Positions 1-6,263 of a DNA stretch of 13,687 bases are shown piece after piece (position 1 is the stretch's first letter; each line of letters opens with the position of its first letter). Origin of the DNA: Gaiellasilicea sp051005735 (lineage in GTDB: Bacteria > Actinomycetota > Thermoleophilia > Gaiellales > Gaiellaceae); contig JBPCJB010000260.1 of NCBI GenBank assembly GCA_051005735.1, forward strand, positions 1 through 13,687, given 5' to 3'. Below the pieces are notes generated by a model. That model made no database searches. It had not been told where the DNA came from and saw nothing but the letters and a program-made list of their open reading frames with translations. Both the position numbers and the translations under genes were made by a program.

Positions 1-1513
1 CGTCGTGGGTGTAGCCGGAGAGGTGGATCACGTCCATCCGGTCGAGCAGCGGGCCGGGGATCGTGTCGAGCGTGTTCGCCGTGCAGATGAAGAGCGTCTT
101 CGAGAGGTCGAACGGCAGGTCGAGGTAGTGATCGCGGAAGGTCGAGTGCTGGTGCGGGTCGAGCACCTCGAGCATCGCGGAGGCCGGATCGCCGCGGAAG
201 GAGTCCGACCCCAGCTTGTCGATCTCGTCGATCAGGAAGACCGGATTGCGCGACTCCGTGTCACGAAGCGCCCGGATGATCGTGCCCGGCATCGCCCCGA
301 TGTAGGTGCGCCTGTGACCTCGAATCTCGGCCTCGTCCCGCACGCCACCGACCGAGATCCGGGCGAACTTGCGGCCGACGCTGCGCGCGATCGAGTGCCC
401 GAGCGAGGTCTTGCCGACCCCGGGCGGCCCGACGAAGCAGAGGATCGGCCCTGAGAGGTCGTTCTTCAGCTTCGAGACGGCGAGATACTCGATGATCCTC
501 TCCTTCACCTTCTCGAGGTCGAAGTGATCTTCGTCGAGGATGGCTCGCGCCCGGTCGAGATCGAGGTCGTCCTGGGTCGATTCGGTCCAAGGCAGGCAGA
601 GAATCCAGTCGAGATAGGTCCGGATCACCCCGTGCTCCGCGGCCGCGGGCGGGAGCTTCTCGAGCCGGCCGAGCTCTCTCAGCGCGGCCTTGTGGGCGTC
701 CTCGGGAAGTCCTTTCGCCTCGATCTGCTCGCGCAGCTCGTCTGCCTCGGCCTGCTGCTCGTCGCCCTCGCCCAGCTCGTCCTGAATCGCCTTCAGCTGC
801 TGGCGCAGGAAGAACTCTCGCTGACCCTTCTCGATCTCCGATGCGACCTGGGTCTGGATCTTCGTCCCGAGCTCCGAGACTTCGAGCTCCCGCTCCAGGA
901 TCACCGAGACCGCGCGGAGCCGCTCGAGCACGTCGACGGTCTCGAGCAGCGTCTGCCGCTCCTGGGTCTGCAAACGCAGCATCGAGGCGACCAGATGGGA
1001 GAGGGCGCTCGGATCCTCGACGTTCGCCGCCGCGAGCTGGAGCTCCTCGGGCAGATACGGAGTCATCCCGATGATCCGACCGAACTGGGCCTGGACGTTG
1101 CGGGTCAGCGCCCGCACGTTGGGCGAGTCGGGGACGACGTCGTCGAGCTCCTCGAACTCCGCGACGAGATAGGGCTCCTCCGTGATCCGCTCGCGTAAGC
1201 GAACCCGCTCCAGCCCCTGCACGAGGATCCGCAGCGTCCCGTCGGGCACCTTGATCATCTTGTGGACGACGGCGACGGTGCCCACCTCGTAGACATCGTC
1301 CCAGCCGGGCTGCTCGGCCTCGGTGTTCTTCACCGTCAGGAGCGCGAGCATCCGCTCGCCCGCCACGACATCGTCGATCAGCTTGATCGAGCGCTCCTGC
1401 CCCACCGCGAGCGGGGTCATCGACTCTGGAAAGACGACGGTCTCCTTCAGGGGCAGGACGGGCAGCCGCGAAGGAGTCTCGAGCGGAACCTCGTCGACGT
1501 CGACCTCACTCAT
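1..1513 (-). CDS. lon: ATP-dependent Lon protease, N-terminal about 504 residues (3' end beyond window)
   Basis: Cytoplasmic AAA+ serine protease that unfolds and degrades damaged and regulatory proteins. The visible part starts MSEVDVDEVPLETPSRLPVL. It contains the Lon substrate-binding domain (about 16-210), a charged helical linker with the typical FFLRQQLKAIQDELGE stretch, and the AAA+ core. The Walker A motif is GPPGVGKTS with Lys368, and Walker B is VFLIDEIDKL with Asp429 and Glu430. GGVRDEAEIRGHRRTYIGAMPG follows Walker A, as in bacterial Lon. The Ser-Lys proteolytic domain must lie left of base 1, as full-length Lon is about 800 residues. The ATG at 1513 has AGGAG at 1520-1524 and overlaps the Hsp20 stop as ATGA (1513-1510), so the two are probably co-transcribed and translationally coupled. 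Family assignment is secure; completeness cannot be judged. Confidence 0.97.
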   Translation of the reverse strand, partial: MSEVDVDEVPLETPSRLPVLPLKETVVFPESMTPLAVGQERSIKLIDDVVAGERMLALLTVKNTEAEQPGWDDVYEVGTVAVVHKMIKVPDGTLRILVQGLERVRLRERITEEPYLVAEFEELDDVVPDSPNVRALTRNVQAQFGRIIGMTPYLPEELQLAAANVEDPSALSHLVASMLRLQTQERQTLLETVDVLERLRAVSVILERELEVSELGTKIQTQVASEIEKGQREFFLRQQLKAIQDELGEGDEQQAEADELREQIEAKGLPEDAHKAALRELGRLEKLPPAAAEHGVIRTYLDWILCLPWTESTQDDLDLDRARAILDEDHFDLEKVKERIIEYLAVSKLKNDLSGPILCFVGPPGVGKTSLGHSIARSVGRKFARISVGGVRDEAEIRGHRRTYIGAMPGTIIRALRDTESRNPVFLIDEIDKLGSDSFRGDPASAMLEVLDPHQHSTFRDHYLDLPFDLSKTLFICTANTLDTIPGPLLDRMDVIHLSGYTHD

Positions 1514-1947
1514 CCGATTCTCCTGACGAGGATCGCGACGGGCTGACGTCGCGGCGGCCGCACCGCGATCGGGAGCGTGATCGTGAGTAGGCCGCGCTCG
1601 TAGCTCGCGCTCGCAGCCGCGACGTCGACGTCCTCGGCGAGCTGGAGGACTCGCTCGAACGCTCCGTACTCGATCTCGATCTGCTGGTACACCTGCCCTT
1701 CGACGCGCGGCCGCGGCCGCTCGCCCGCGATCGTCAGCGAGCGCTCCTCGGCGGCGATGCGAACCGTGTCCGGGTCGATGCCAGCCAGCTCGACGACGAC
1801 GGTCAGCTCGTGCGGATCTGTGGTGTGGAAGCAATCGACGGATGGCCGGAAGCCGTGTCGCATCCCCGAGAAGCGAGGCACCTGCCAGAGGTCGGCGAAG
1901 AGCTCCTCGATCTCCCCTTGAAGGCGGTCGATGTCGCGCCGCGCCAT
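1510..1947 (-). CDS. Small heat-shock protein, Hsp20/alpha-crystallin family
   Basis: An ATP-independent holdase of 145 residues, a normal length for the family. A helical N-terminal arm (1-33) is followed by the alpha-crystallin domain (about 34-127): FRPSVDCFHTTDPHELTVVV, ELAGIDPDTVRI and RSLTIAGERP. It ends in GLLTITLPIA, a variant of the family's GVLTIxLPK signature. The tail carries V-A-I and I-L-V, candidates for the I-x-I motif that joins dimers into oligomers. It overlaps lon by 4 bases, so chaperone and protease form a small quality-control operon. The ATG at 1947 lies 8 bases after TAGGCT (1961-1956, minus), giving a very short leader. GAGGGG at 1967-1962 would be rather distant as a ribosome site. 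No HspR-type HAIR element is visible upstream, so any heat control is unknown. Confidence 0.93.
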   Translation of the reverse strand: MARRDIDRLQGEIEELFADLWQVPRFSGMRHGFRPSVDCFHTTDPHELTVVVELAGIDPDTVRIAAEERSLTIAGERPRPRVEGQVYQQIEIEYGAFERVLQLAEDVDVAAASASYERGLLTITLPIAVRPPRRQPVAILVRRIG

Positions 1948-1955
1948 GGCCCATG

Positions 1956-1961
1956 AGCCTA
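1956..1961 (-). promoter_or_regulatory. Putative -10 element (TAGGCT) for hsp20-lon
   Basis: TAGGCT on the minus strand ends 8 bases before the hsp20 ATG, which would give a leader of only about two bases. It mirrors TAGGAT on the plus strand. Together they form the dyad CCTAC-N8-GTAGG (1958-1975). No convincing -35 hexamer is visible. Confidence 0.4.
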
Positions 1962-1971
1962 CCCCTCAGCG

Positions 1972-1977
1972 TAGGAT
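1972..1977 (+). promoter_or_regulatory. Putative -10 element (TAGGAT), leaderless-type, for the 48-residue ORF
   Basis: TAGGAT ends 7 bases before the ATG at 1985, the spacing expected when transcription begins at the start codon. The AGGA inside it could alternatively act as a weak Shine-Dalgarno site. It is the mirror partner of the hsp20 -10 element only 10 bases away. Confidence 0.4.
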
Positions 1978-1984
1978 CCGACGC

Positions 1985-2131
1985 ATGACGCTCGTGAGAC
2001 GACTACTGCGGCTCCTCGGCGCTGCGTTCGCGTTCGGCGTCTACGTCTGGTACGCCGCCGTCCGTCATGCGCCGACGGTGAAGCGGCGGAAGGCTCGCCG
2101 CCGGCTGCGGCTGAGAGGCCGTAGCTCCTAA
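1985..2131 (+). CDS. Small basic single-pass membrane protein (48 aa), hypothetical
   Basis: The frame reads MTLVRRLLRLLGAAFAFGVY and continues VWYAAVRHAP before a very basic tail (residues 33-46 are mostly Arg and Lys). A hydrophobic segment at about 8-27 fits one transmembrane helix, with positive charge on both sides. I recognise no family. It is divergent from hsp20-lon and 48 bases upstream of the glycoside hydrolase, so it could share a transcript with the latter. Support comes from the start context and the coherent membrane pattern. The arginine-rich tail could also be a chance product of GC-rich DNA. A longer reading from 1931 would cross the hsp20 start and is less likely. Confidence 0.45.
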   Translation: MTLVRRLLRLLGAAFAFGVYVWYAAVRHAPTVKRRKARRRLRLRGRSS

Positions 2132-2179
2132 CGGAATCCTGATGTGTCGCAGGAGTGAGCGGCGGGGAGACCGGCACTC

Positions 2180-3418
2180 ATGCGGTTGCTGCTCACGCTT
2201 GCGCTCATGTGCGCCCTGACGGGGGTACTCGCGCCCTCGAGTTCGGCGGCGGGCGGCGTCCGCTTCGGCATCCAGGACGACGCCTGGCTCGTGCACGGGC
2301 GCGGCTCGCTCGAGAGCCGGCTCGACCAGCTCGACCGGCTCGGGGTCGACGTCGTCCGCTTCAACCTGCACTGGGACGAGATCGAACCGCGGCGCGGGCG
2401 CCCGAGCTGGGAAGCGAGCGATGCCGTGCTCAAGGGCCTGCGGACAAGGAAGATCGGCGCGGTCGTCGGTCTCGTCGGCGCTCCCCCTTGGGCGAATGGC
2501 GGGCGCGCCCCCAACTACGCGCCGACGGCCGCGAGCTTCGCCGCGTTCGCGCGTGCCGCCGCCTCGCGCTACTTCTGGGTGCGCGAGTGGCTGGTCTGGA
2601 ACGAGCCGAACCAGGCGCGCTGGCTGAAGCCAACCTCGCCCACCGTCTACGTCCGCTCGATCCTCAATCCGGCTTACGCCGCGATCCACTCGGCGAATCC
2701 GCGGGCGAAGGTCGCCGGCGGCGTGACCGCTCCGCGTGCCGGCTCGGTCGGGATGTCGCCCGTGAAGTGGATCCGCGGCATGAGAGCGGCGGGGGCGCGA
2801 CTCGACGCCTACGCGCACCATCCCTATCCCGGCCGGCCTTCCGACAGCCCGTTCGCCGGCGGCTGCCGCCAGGCCGATTGCGAGACGATCACGATGGCGA
2901 CTCTCGAGCGCCTGCTCAGCGAGGTGACGAAGGCCTTCGGGGCGAAGCGGATTTGGCTGACCGAGTACGGCTACCAGACCGGGCCCGGCGGGGTCTCGCA
3001 AGCGCGCCAGGCAGAGCTGCTCGGCCAGGCTGCGCTCCGTGTCTACAAGGCGCCGCGTGTCGACCTGCTGATCCACTATCTCGTCGTCGACGAGCCGACG
3101 AGCGCGCGTTTCCAGAGCGGCCTCTTCGCGACTTCGGGCTCGCCGAAGCTCGCCGCGCTCGCCTTCCCGCTGCCGCTCGTGCAGGCAGGCCGGAGCGGCG
3201 GCAAGGTCGTGCTCTGGGGCCAGGTGCGGCCTGGGCTCGGCGCCCAGAGCTACCGGCTGCAGGTGCGCAGCGGCGCCGGCTGGCGCTTCCTCGGGGACAC
3301 GCGGCGGACGAGCGCCCGCGGCTATCTCAGCACCGCGGTGACGGTGCCGCGAGGGTCTCTCGTGCGGACGTTCGCCCCGAGCGTCGATGCCTACGGCCCG
3401 CCGCTCTTCGTGCGCTAG
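2180..3418 (+). CDS. Secreted glycoside hydrolase-like protein, clan GH-A (TIM barrel)
   Basis: A 412-residue protein with an N-terminal signal peptide (MRLLLTLALMCALTGVLAPS, cleavage probably near SSAAG at 20-25), so it is likely exported. The mature part resembles cellulase/GH5-GH39-type barrels. It has VDVVRFNLHWDEIEP on an early strand, LVWNEPN with Glu142 as the candidate acid/base, AHHPYP at 212-217, and WLTEYGY with Glu262 as the candidate nucleophile. Cys229 and Cys234 could form a disulphide. Residues about 340-410 look like a small beta-rich C-terminal domain. The substrate cannot be read from sequence, though a glycan is likely. A GGGGAG-like site at 2164-2169 precedes the ATG. The stop shares CTAG with the convergent cupin gene. 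Some homologues of this architecture may not be catalytic, but both glutamates are present here. Confidence 0.82.
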   Translation: MRLLLTLALMCALTGVLAPSSSAAGGVRFGIQDDAWLVHGRGSLESRLDQLDRLGVDVVRFNLHWDEIEPRRGRPSWEASDAVLKGLRTRKIGAVVGLVGAPPWANGGRAPNYAPTAASFAAFARAAASRYFWVREWLVWNEPNQARWLKPTSPTVYVRSILNPAYAAIHSANPRAKVAGGVTAPRAGSVGMSPVKWIRGMRAAGARLDAYAHHPYPGRPSDSPFAGGCRQADCETITMATLERLLSEVTKAFGAKRIWLTEYGYQTGPGGVSQARQAELLGQAALRVYKAPRVDLLIHYLVVDEPTSARFQSGLFATSGSPKLAALAFPLPLVQAGRSGGKVVLWGQVRPGLGAQSYRLQVRSGAGWRFLGDTRRTSARGYLSTAVTVPRGSLVRTFAPSVDAYGPPLFVR

Positions 3419-3780
3419 CAGGCCCAGGGAATCGGCTTGGGCGCCGAATTGCCGACACGGGCGGTTGCGCCCGGCTCGGCAGAGGTAAGCGTCACGACCC
3501 CATGCTCGCCCGCTGTGCTCAGCTGCCTTTCGACCCCGGCCGGCAGGGTCAGCGAATCGCCGGGCTCGAGGAGATGCTCCTTTCCCGCGACGACCGCCTT
3601 GAGCCGGCCTTCGATCACGACGAGCACCTGCTCGGTGCTGGCGGTGTGGAGAGGGCCTGAGGCGTCGGGGCGCATCTCCGCCCGCCACACGGCGAGGACG
3701 CTGCCGGTCGCCGTAGGACCGGCGTAGACGCGCATGATCGCATTAGGGGTCTCGTGGATCGTCGCCTCGGCAAGCTTCAT
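3415..3780 (-). CDS. Small single-domain cupin protein
   Basis: A cytoplasmic 121-residue beta-barrel protein. The cupin signature is partly visible: motif 1 SGPLHTASTEQVLVVIEG (His45, Glu50) and motif 2 EPGDSLTLPAGVERQL. The usual HxH pair is reduced to one His, and the motif 2 His is replaced around Arg85, so a standard metal site looks incomplete. The ATG at 3780 is supported by AGGAG at about 3790-3794 on the minus strand, 8-9 bases upstream. Earlier in-frame starts would run through the MarR gene and are unlikely. It is divergent from the MarR gene across a palindromic operator, which suggests control by that regulator, possibly in response to a small molecule or oxidant. The enzymatic or binding role is unknown. 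Confidence 0.85.
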   Translation of the reverse strand: MKLAEATIHETPNAIMRVYAGPTATGSVLAVWRAEMRPDASGPLHTASTEQVLVVIEGRLKAVVAGKEHLLEPGDSLTLPAGVERQLSTAGEHGVVTLTSAEPGATARVGNSAPKPIPWAC

Positions 3781-3798
3781 CGTTTGAGTCTCCTGTAA

Positions 3799-3816
3799 TA
3801 GACAACCAAGTTGTCT
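3799..3816 (+). promoter_or_regulatory. MarR-type operator 1 (AGACAAC-CAA-GTTGTCT)
   Basis: A perfect 7-base inverted repeat with a 3-base spacer (3800-3806 and 3810-3816) sits midway between the divergent cupin and MarR starts. Length and symmetry fit a MarR dimer site. A near copy lies 31 bases away, centre to centre. Autoregulation and cupin control are inferred. Confidence 0.75.
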
Positions 3817-3826
3817 GAAACCTACC

Positions 3827-4327
3827 ATGTCGTCAACTCGGTTGTCTATCCTCGGGAGGGTGGAGGAGCCTCTCGTCCGACTGTTGCTCATGGTGACGAG
3901 GCTGGCCGTGGACGAGCTAGACGAAGGGCTTCGCGCGGCGGGACATCCTGATCTCCGGCCCGCGCATGGCTTCGTGCTGAACGGCATCGGCGAGAGCGGC
4001 GCGACCGCAACGCGGCTCGCCGGGCTGCTCGGCATGACGAAACAGGGTGCAGCCAAGCTCGTCGAGTCGCTCGTCGAGCTCGGCTACGTCGAGCGCGAGC
4101 GGAACGCCGGCGACGCTCGTTCGACTCTCCTCATGCTGTCGGCGCGCGGCCGTGAGTTGCTGCGTCGCGCAGAGGAGATCCAGAGTCGGCTCGAAGCAGA
4201 GTGGGCGGAAGCGATCGGCGCGCCTGAGCTCGGTGCTCTCCGTCGCGGGCTCGAGCAGGTCGTGCGCGAGCGCCACCGCCGGAAGCGGCAAGAGGGCGAG
4301 CTGCTTCCGCTCCGGCCGATCTGGTGA
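3827..4327 (+). CDS. MarR-family transcriptional regulator
   Basis: A 166-residue dimeric winged-helix DNA-binding protein. The N-terminal dimerisation helix covers about 12-40 (EEPLVRLLLMVTRLAVDELD). The winged helix covers about 59-105: ATRLAGLLGMTKQGAAKLVE, then LVELGYVERERNAGDARST with the family's D-x-R wing (Asp96, Arg98), and LSARGREL. A C-terminal dimerisation helix follows. The start is uncertain. ATG 3827 has no ribosome site and lies between the two operators. GTG 3860 (residue 12) would leave both operators upstream and still keep the whole fold. It is divergent from the cupin and 17 bases ahead of the YczE-like gene. It probably represses itself and the cupin gene through the flanking palindromes; the ligand is unknown. 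Confidence 0.93.
   Translation: MSSTRLSILGRVEEPLVRLLLMVTRLAVDELDEGLRAAGHPDLRPAHGFVLNGIGESGATATRLAGLLGMTKQGAAKLVESLVELGYVERERNAGDARSTLLMLSARGRELLRRAEEIQSRLEAEWAEAIGAPELGALRRGLEQVVRERHRRKRQEGELLPLRPIW
3832..3848 (-). promoter_or_regulatory. MarR-type operator 2 (TAGACAACCGAGTTGAC)
   Basis: Read on the minus strand this matches operator 1 (TAGACAACCAAGTTGTC) at 15 of 17 positions. The centres (3808 and 3839) are 31 bases apart, about three helical turns, so two dimers would sit on the same DNA face. With the ATG at 3827 the site lies in the first codons of the MarR gene. Confidence 0.65.
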
Positions 4328-4332
4328 GCGAC

Positions 4333-4338
4333 TAGCTT
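4333..4338 (+). promoter_or_regulatory. Putative leaderless -10 element (TAGCTT) for the YczE-like gene
   Basis: TAGCTT ends exactly 6 bases before the GTG at 4345, and no ribosome binding site is present. This is the geometry of actinobacterial leaderless promoters. No clear -35 is visible. The MarR stop lies just upstream, so readthrough transcription is also possible. Confidence 0.45.
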
Positions 4339-4344
4339 CGAAGC

Positions 4345-4992
4345 GTGCACGCGCCCCCTGAGCTCCGCGGCGGCTTCGCGACGCGACTTGCTGCACTCGT
4401 GGCCGGCCTCTTCCTCTGCGCGGTCGGGATCGTGCTCTTCCTCGAGTCCAAGCTCGGGTTGCCGCCGTGGGATGTTCTCCACCAGGGCCTTGCCGAGCAG
4501 CTCGACGTCTCGTTCGGCACGGCGAACCTGATCGTCTCGGCGGCGATCCTCGCGCTCGCCTGGGCCCTGCGGGCGCACATCGGGCTCGGCACGCTCCTCA
4601 ACGCGAGCTTGATCGGGACCTTCGTGATCGCGCTGACCGCGCTCGACGCCGTCTCGGCGCTCTCCGACGAGGGGCTTGTCCTGCGGATCGGCCTCCTGCC
4701 GCTCGCGCTTCTGTGCTTCGGCGTCGGCTCGGCGTTCTACATCGCGCCGAGCATGGGCGCAGGCCCGCGCGACTCGCTGATGCTCGTCGTCTCCCGCCGA
4801 CTGCACCTGCGGATCGGGACGTCGCGAACCGTGGTCGAGGTCTCAGCGTTCGCGCTCGGCTTCGCCCTCGGAGGCACGGCCGGGATCGGGACGCTCGTCT
4901 TCGCGCTCGGGATCGGACCTGCGGTCGAGCTCTCGTTCTGGCTGCTCGAGCGGACGCCGCTCGCGGCTCCCGCAGTAGCATCGCCCACGTGA
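4345..4992 (+). CDS. YczE/YitT-type integral membrane protein
   Basis: A 215-residue protein with about six hydrophobic helices (roughly 13-34, 60-76, 84-104, 111-133, 163-178, 181-201). It shows an internal duplication seen in YczE-like proteins: LGLPPWDVLHQGLAEQLDVS plus GTANL in the first half, and MGAGPRDSLMLVVSRRLHLR plus IGTSRTVVE in the second. The ending GTAGIGTLVFALGIGPAVE is also typical. The biochemical role of this family is poorly known; Bacillus YczE has been linked to peptide antibiotic production. The GTG start at 4345 is chosen because the frame begins there, 17 bases after the MarR gene, with a leaderless-type -10. The stop overlaps the rmlA GTG (GTGA, 4989-4992). MarR/YczE adjacency suggests shared control, but this is not shown. 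Confidence 0.85.
   Translation: MHAPPELRGGFATRLAALVAGLFLCAVGIVLFLESKLGLPPWDVLHQGLAEQLDVSFGTANLIVSAAILALAWALRAHIGLGTLLNASLIGTFVIALTALDAVSALSDEGLVLRIGLLPLALLCFGVGSAFYIAPSMGAGPRDSLMLVVSRRLHLRIGTSRTVVEVSAFALGFALGGTAGIGTLVFALGIGPAVELSFWLLERTPLAAPAVASPT
4976..4981 (+). promoter_or_regulatory. Putative internal leaderless -10 element (TAGCAT) for rmlA
   Basis: TAGCAT lies inside the last codons of the YczE-like gene and ends 7 bases before the rmlA GTG at 4989. The spacing matches the other leaderless-type starts here, suggesting the rhamnose genes can be transcribed apart from the membrane protein gene. Confidence 0.4.
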
Positions 4993-5777
4993 GCGGCGTC
5001 AAGGGATTGATCGCAGCCGGTGGCGAAGGCACGCGGCTTGCAGAGCTGACGCGAGTCGTCAACAAGCACCTGCTTCCGGTGGGCGCGTGGCCGATGATCT
5101 ATTACCCGCTCCAGCTGCTCCAACTCGCCGGCGTCCACGACGTGCTGATCGTGACGGGACAGGGACATGCGGGCCAGCTGATCGACCTGCTCGGCGACGG
5201 CCGGCTCCCGCAGCGAGGCTCTGCCGAGCCGCTCTTCGACCTCGATCTCACCTACAAGGTGCAAGTCGAGCCGGGCGGGATCGCGCAAGTCGTGGGGATG
5301 GCGGAGAGCTTCGCGGGCGCCGACAAGCTGGTCGTCTGTCTCGGCGACAACATCTTCGAGTACGCCGAGGTGGCCGCGATCCGGGCCTTCGTCGAGGGCG
5401 ACGACGGCGCCGCTGTGTTCGTCAAGGACGTGCCCGATCCGGAGCGCTTCGGCGTTGTCGTCTACGGCGAGGACGGCCGGGTCACGGATGTCGTCGAGAA
5501 AGCCGGTGTCGTCGATACGCGGTACGACGAGCCGCCCTCGAGCGATGCCGTAGTCGGCCTCTACTGCTACGACGGGGGCGTCTTCGACCTGATCCGCGAC
5601 CTTCGGCCTTCGTCGCGCGGCGAGCTCGAGATCACGGACGTCAACCGGCATTACGCCGAGCGCGGCACGCTGGCCGCCCATCGCGTGACGGGGTGGTGGG
5701 AGGACGCGGGAACGCAGGAATCGCTACCCGAGATCGGCGCGCTGATCGCACGCACCGGCGTCAACAAGCTGTCGTGA
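4989..5777 (+). CDS. rmlA: Glucose-1-phosphate thymidylyltransferase
   Basis: First step of dTDP-L-rhamnose synthesis: dTTP plus glucose-1-phosphate gives dTDP-glucose and pyrophosphate, in the cytoplasm. The 262 residues carry the nucleotidyltransferase signature AAGGEGTRLAELTRVVNKHL followed by LPVGAWPMIYYPLQLLQLAG. Then come GGIAQVVGMAESF, the metal-binding LGDNIFE (Asp110), the sugar-binding loop with VVEKA around 169-172 (usually EKP), GLYCYD, and RGELEITDVNRHY. GWWEDAGTQESL closes the core. It is about 25-30 residues shorter than the well-studied enterobacterial RmlA, mainly at the C-terminus. The GTG start overlaps the preceding stop and the gene's TGA overlaps the rmlC GTG, each as GTGA, indicating translational coupling. 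A different nucleotide or sugar specificity is possible, but rmlC, rmlD and rmlB nearby support the call. Confidence 0.92.
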   Translation: MSGVKGLIAAGGEGTRLAELTRVVNKHLLPVGAWPMIYYPLQLLQLAGVHDVLIVTGQGHAGQLIDLLGDGRLPQRGSAEPLFDLDLTYKVQVEPGGIAQVVGMAESFAGADKLVVCLGDNIFEYAEVAAIRAFVEGDDGAAVFVKDVPDPERFGVVVYGEDGRVTDVVEKAGVVDTRYDEPPSSDAVVGLYCYDGGVFDLIRDLRPSSRGELEITDVNRHYAERGTLAAHRVTGWWEDAGTQESLPEIGALIARTGVNKLS

Positions 5778-6238
5778 TCGAGGGCTTGCTCAGGATCCCG
5801 CTGCAGCGGTTCGACGACGAGCGGGGTTGGTTCTCGGAGCTGATGCGGGCGGCCTCGCTCCCGAAGCCGGTGCGCCAGTCGAATCTCGTCTTCTCGCGTC
5901 GAGGAGTCGTCCGCGGCCTCCATTTCCACGAACGGGGCCAGGACGATCTCTTCGCGTGCGTCCGCGGCATGGTCCGCGTGGTCGTGCTCGACCGCGAGAG
6001 CGGCGAGACCTTCACCGAGGACATCGGCGACGAGAACCCGGTCGCGATCTACATCCCAGGCGTCAACGCGCACGGCTACGAGGCGCTCACCGACTGCCTC
6101 TTCCTCTATCACGTCACCGAGGAGTACGACGCGGACGATCCCGACGAGCACGGCCTCTGTTGGGCCGATCCGCGGGTCAAGCATCTATGGAGCACCGAGA
6201 CTCCGATCCTCTCCGAGCGGGACTCAGCAGCCTGTTGA
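5774..6238 (+). CDS. rmlC: dTDP-4-dehydrorhamnose 3,5-epimerase family protein
   Basis: Cupin-fold epimerase acting on dTDP-4-keto-6-deoxyglucose, third step to dTDP-L-rhamnose. The 154 residues include DERGWFSEL, GVVRGLHFHERG (His50 matches the catalytic-base His of RGLHxQ), IYIPGVNAHGYEALTD, the conserved Tyr in FLYHVTEEYD, GLCWADPRV and PILSERD. These match RmlC in order. It is shorter than the usual 180 or so. The GKLV segment that normally holds a conserved lysine reads DDLFACV, and the Gln after RGLHF is His52, so it belongs to a divergent subgroup. The GTG at 5774 overlaps the rmlA stop (GTGA) and has no independent ribosome site. Position between rmlA and rmlD makes rhamnose synthesis the likely role. 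A 3-epimerase or ketoisomerase is the alternative. Confidence 0.85.
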   Translation: MIEGLLRIPLQRFDDERGWFSELMRAASLPKPVRQSNLVFSRRGVVRGLHFHERGQDDLFACVRGMVRVVVLDRESGETFTEDIGDENPVAIYIPGVNAHGYEALTDCLFLYHVTEEYDADDPDEHGLCWADPRVKHLWSTETPILSERDSAAC

Positions 6239-6251
6239 GCGCAGTTCTGTT

Positions 6252-6258
6252 GAGGGAA
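6252..6258 (+). promoter_or_regulatory. Ribosome binding site (GAGGGAA) that decides the rmlD TTG start
   Basis: GAGGGAA lies 5 bases before the TTG at 6264. No ATG or GTG in frame lies between the preceding stop and the conserved Rossmann motif, so the TTG start rests on this site and on the protein beginning immediately with LITGAGGQLG. Confidence 0.7.
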
Positions 6259-6263
6259 GCAGC

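Noticed and set aside
524..1198. 224-residue plus-strand ORF inside lon
   Set aside because: Antisense to conserved Lon sequence; its Leu/Glu/Arg richness is explained by codons of the real gene.
2003..3688. 561-residue minus-strand ORF opposite the glycoside hydrolase
   Set aside because: Arg/Ala/Pro/Gly-rich with no domain pattern; it is the mirror frame of a GC-rich gene with a signal peptide and clear catalytic motifs.
4467..4988. N-terminal extension of the rmlA frame into the YczE-like gene
   Set aside because: The extension is Arg-rich and unrelated to nucleotidyltransferases; homology begins right after GTG 4989, which overlaps the upstream stop.
4737..5681. 314-residue minus-strand ORF opposite rmlA
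   Set aside because: No domain pattern; mirror of the rmlA frame, whose motifs are unambiguous.
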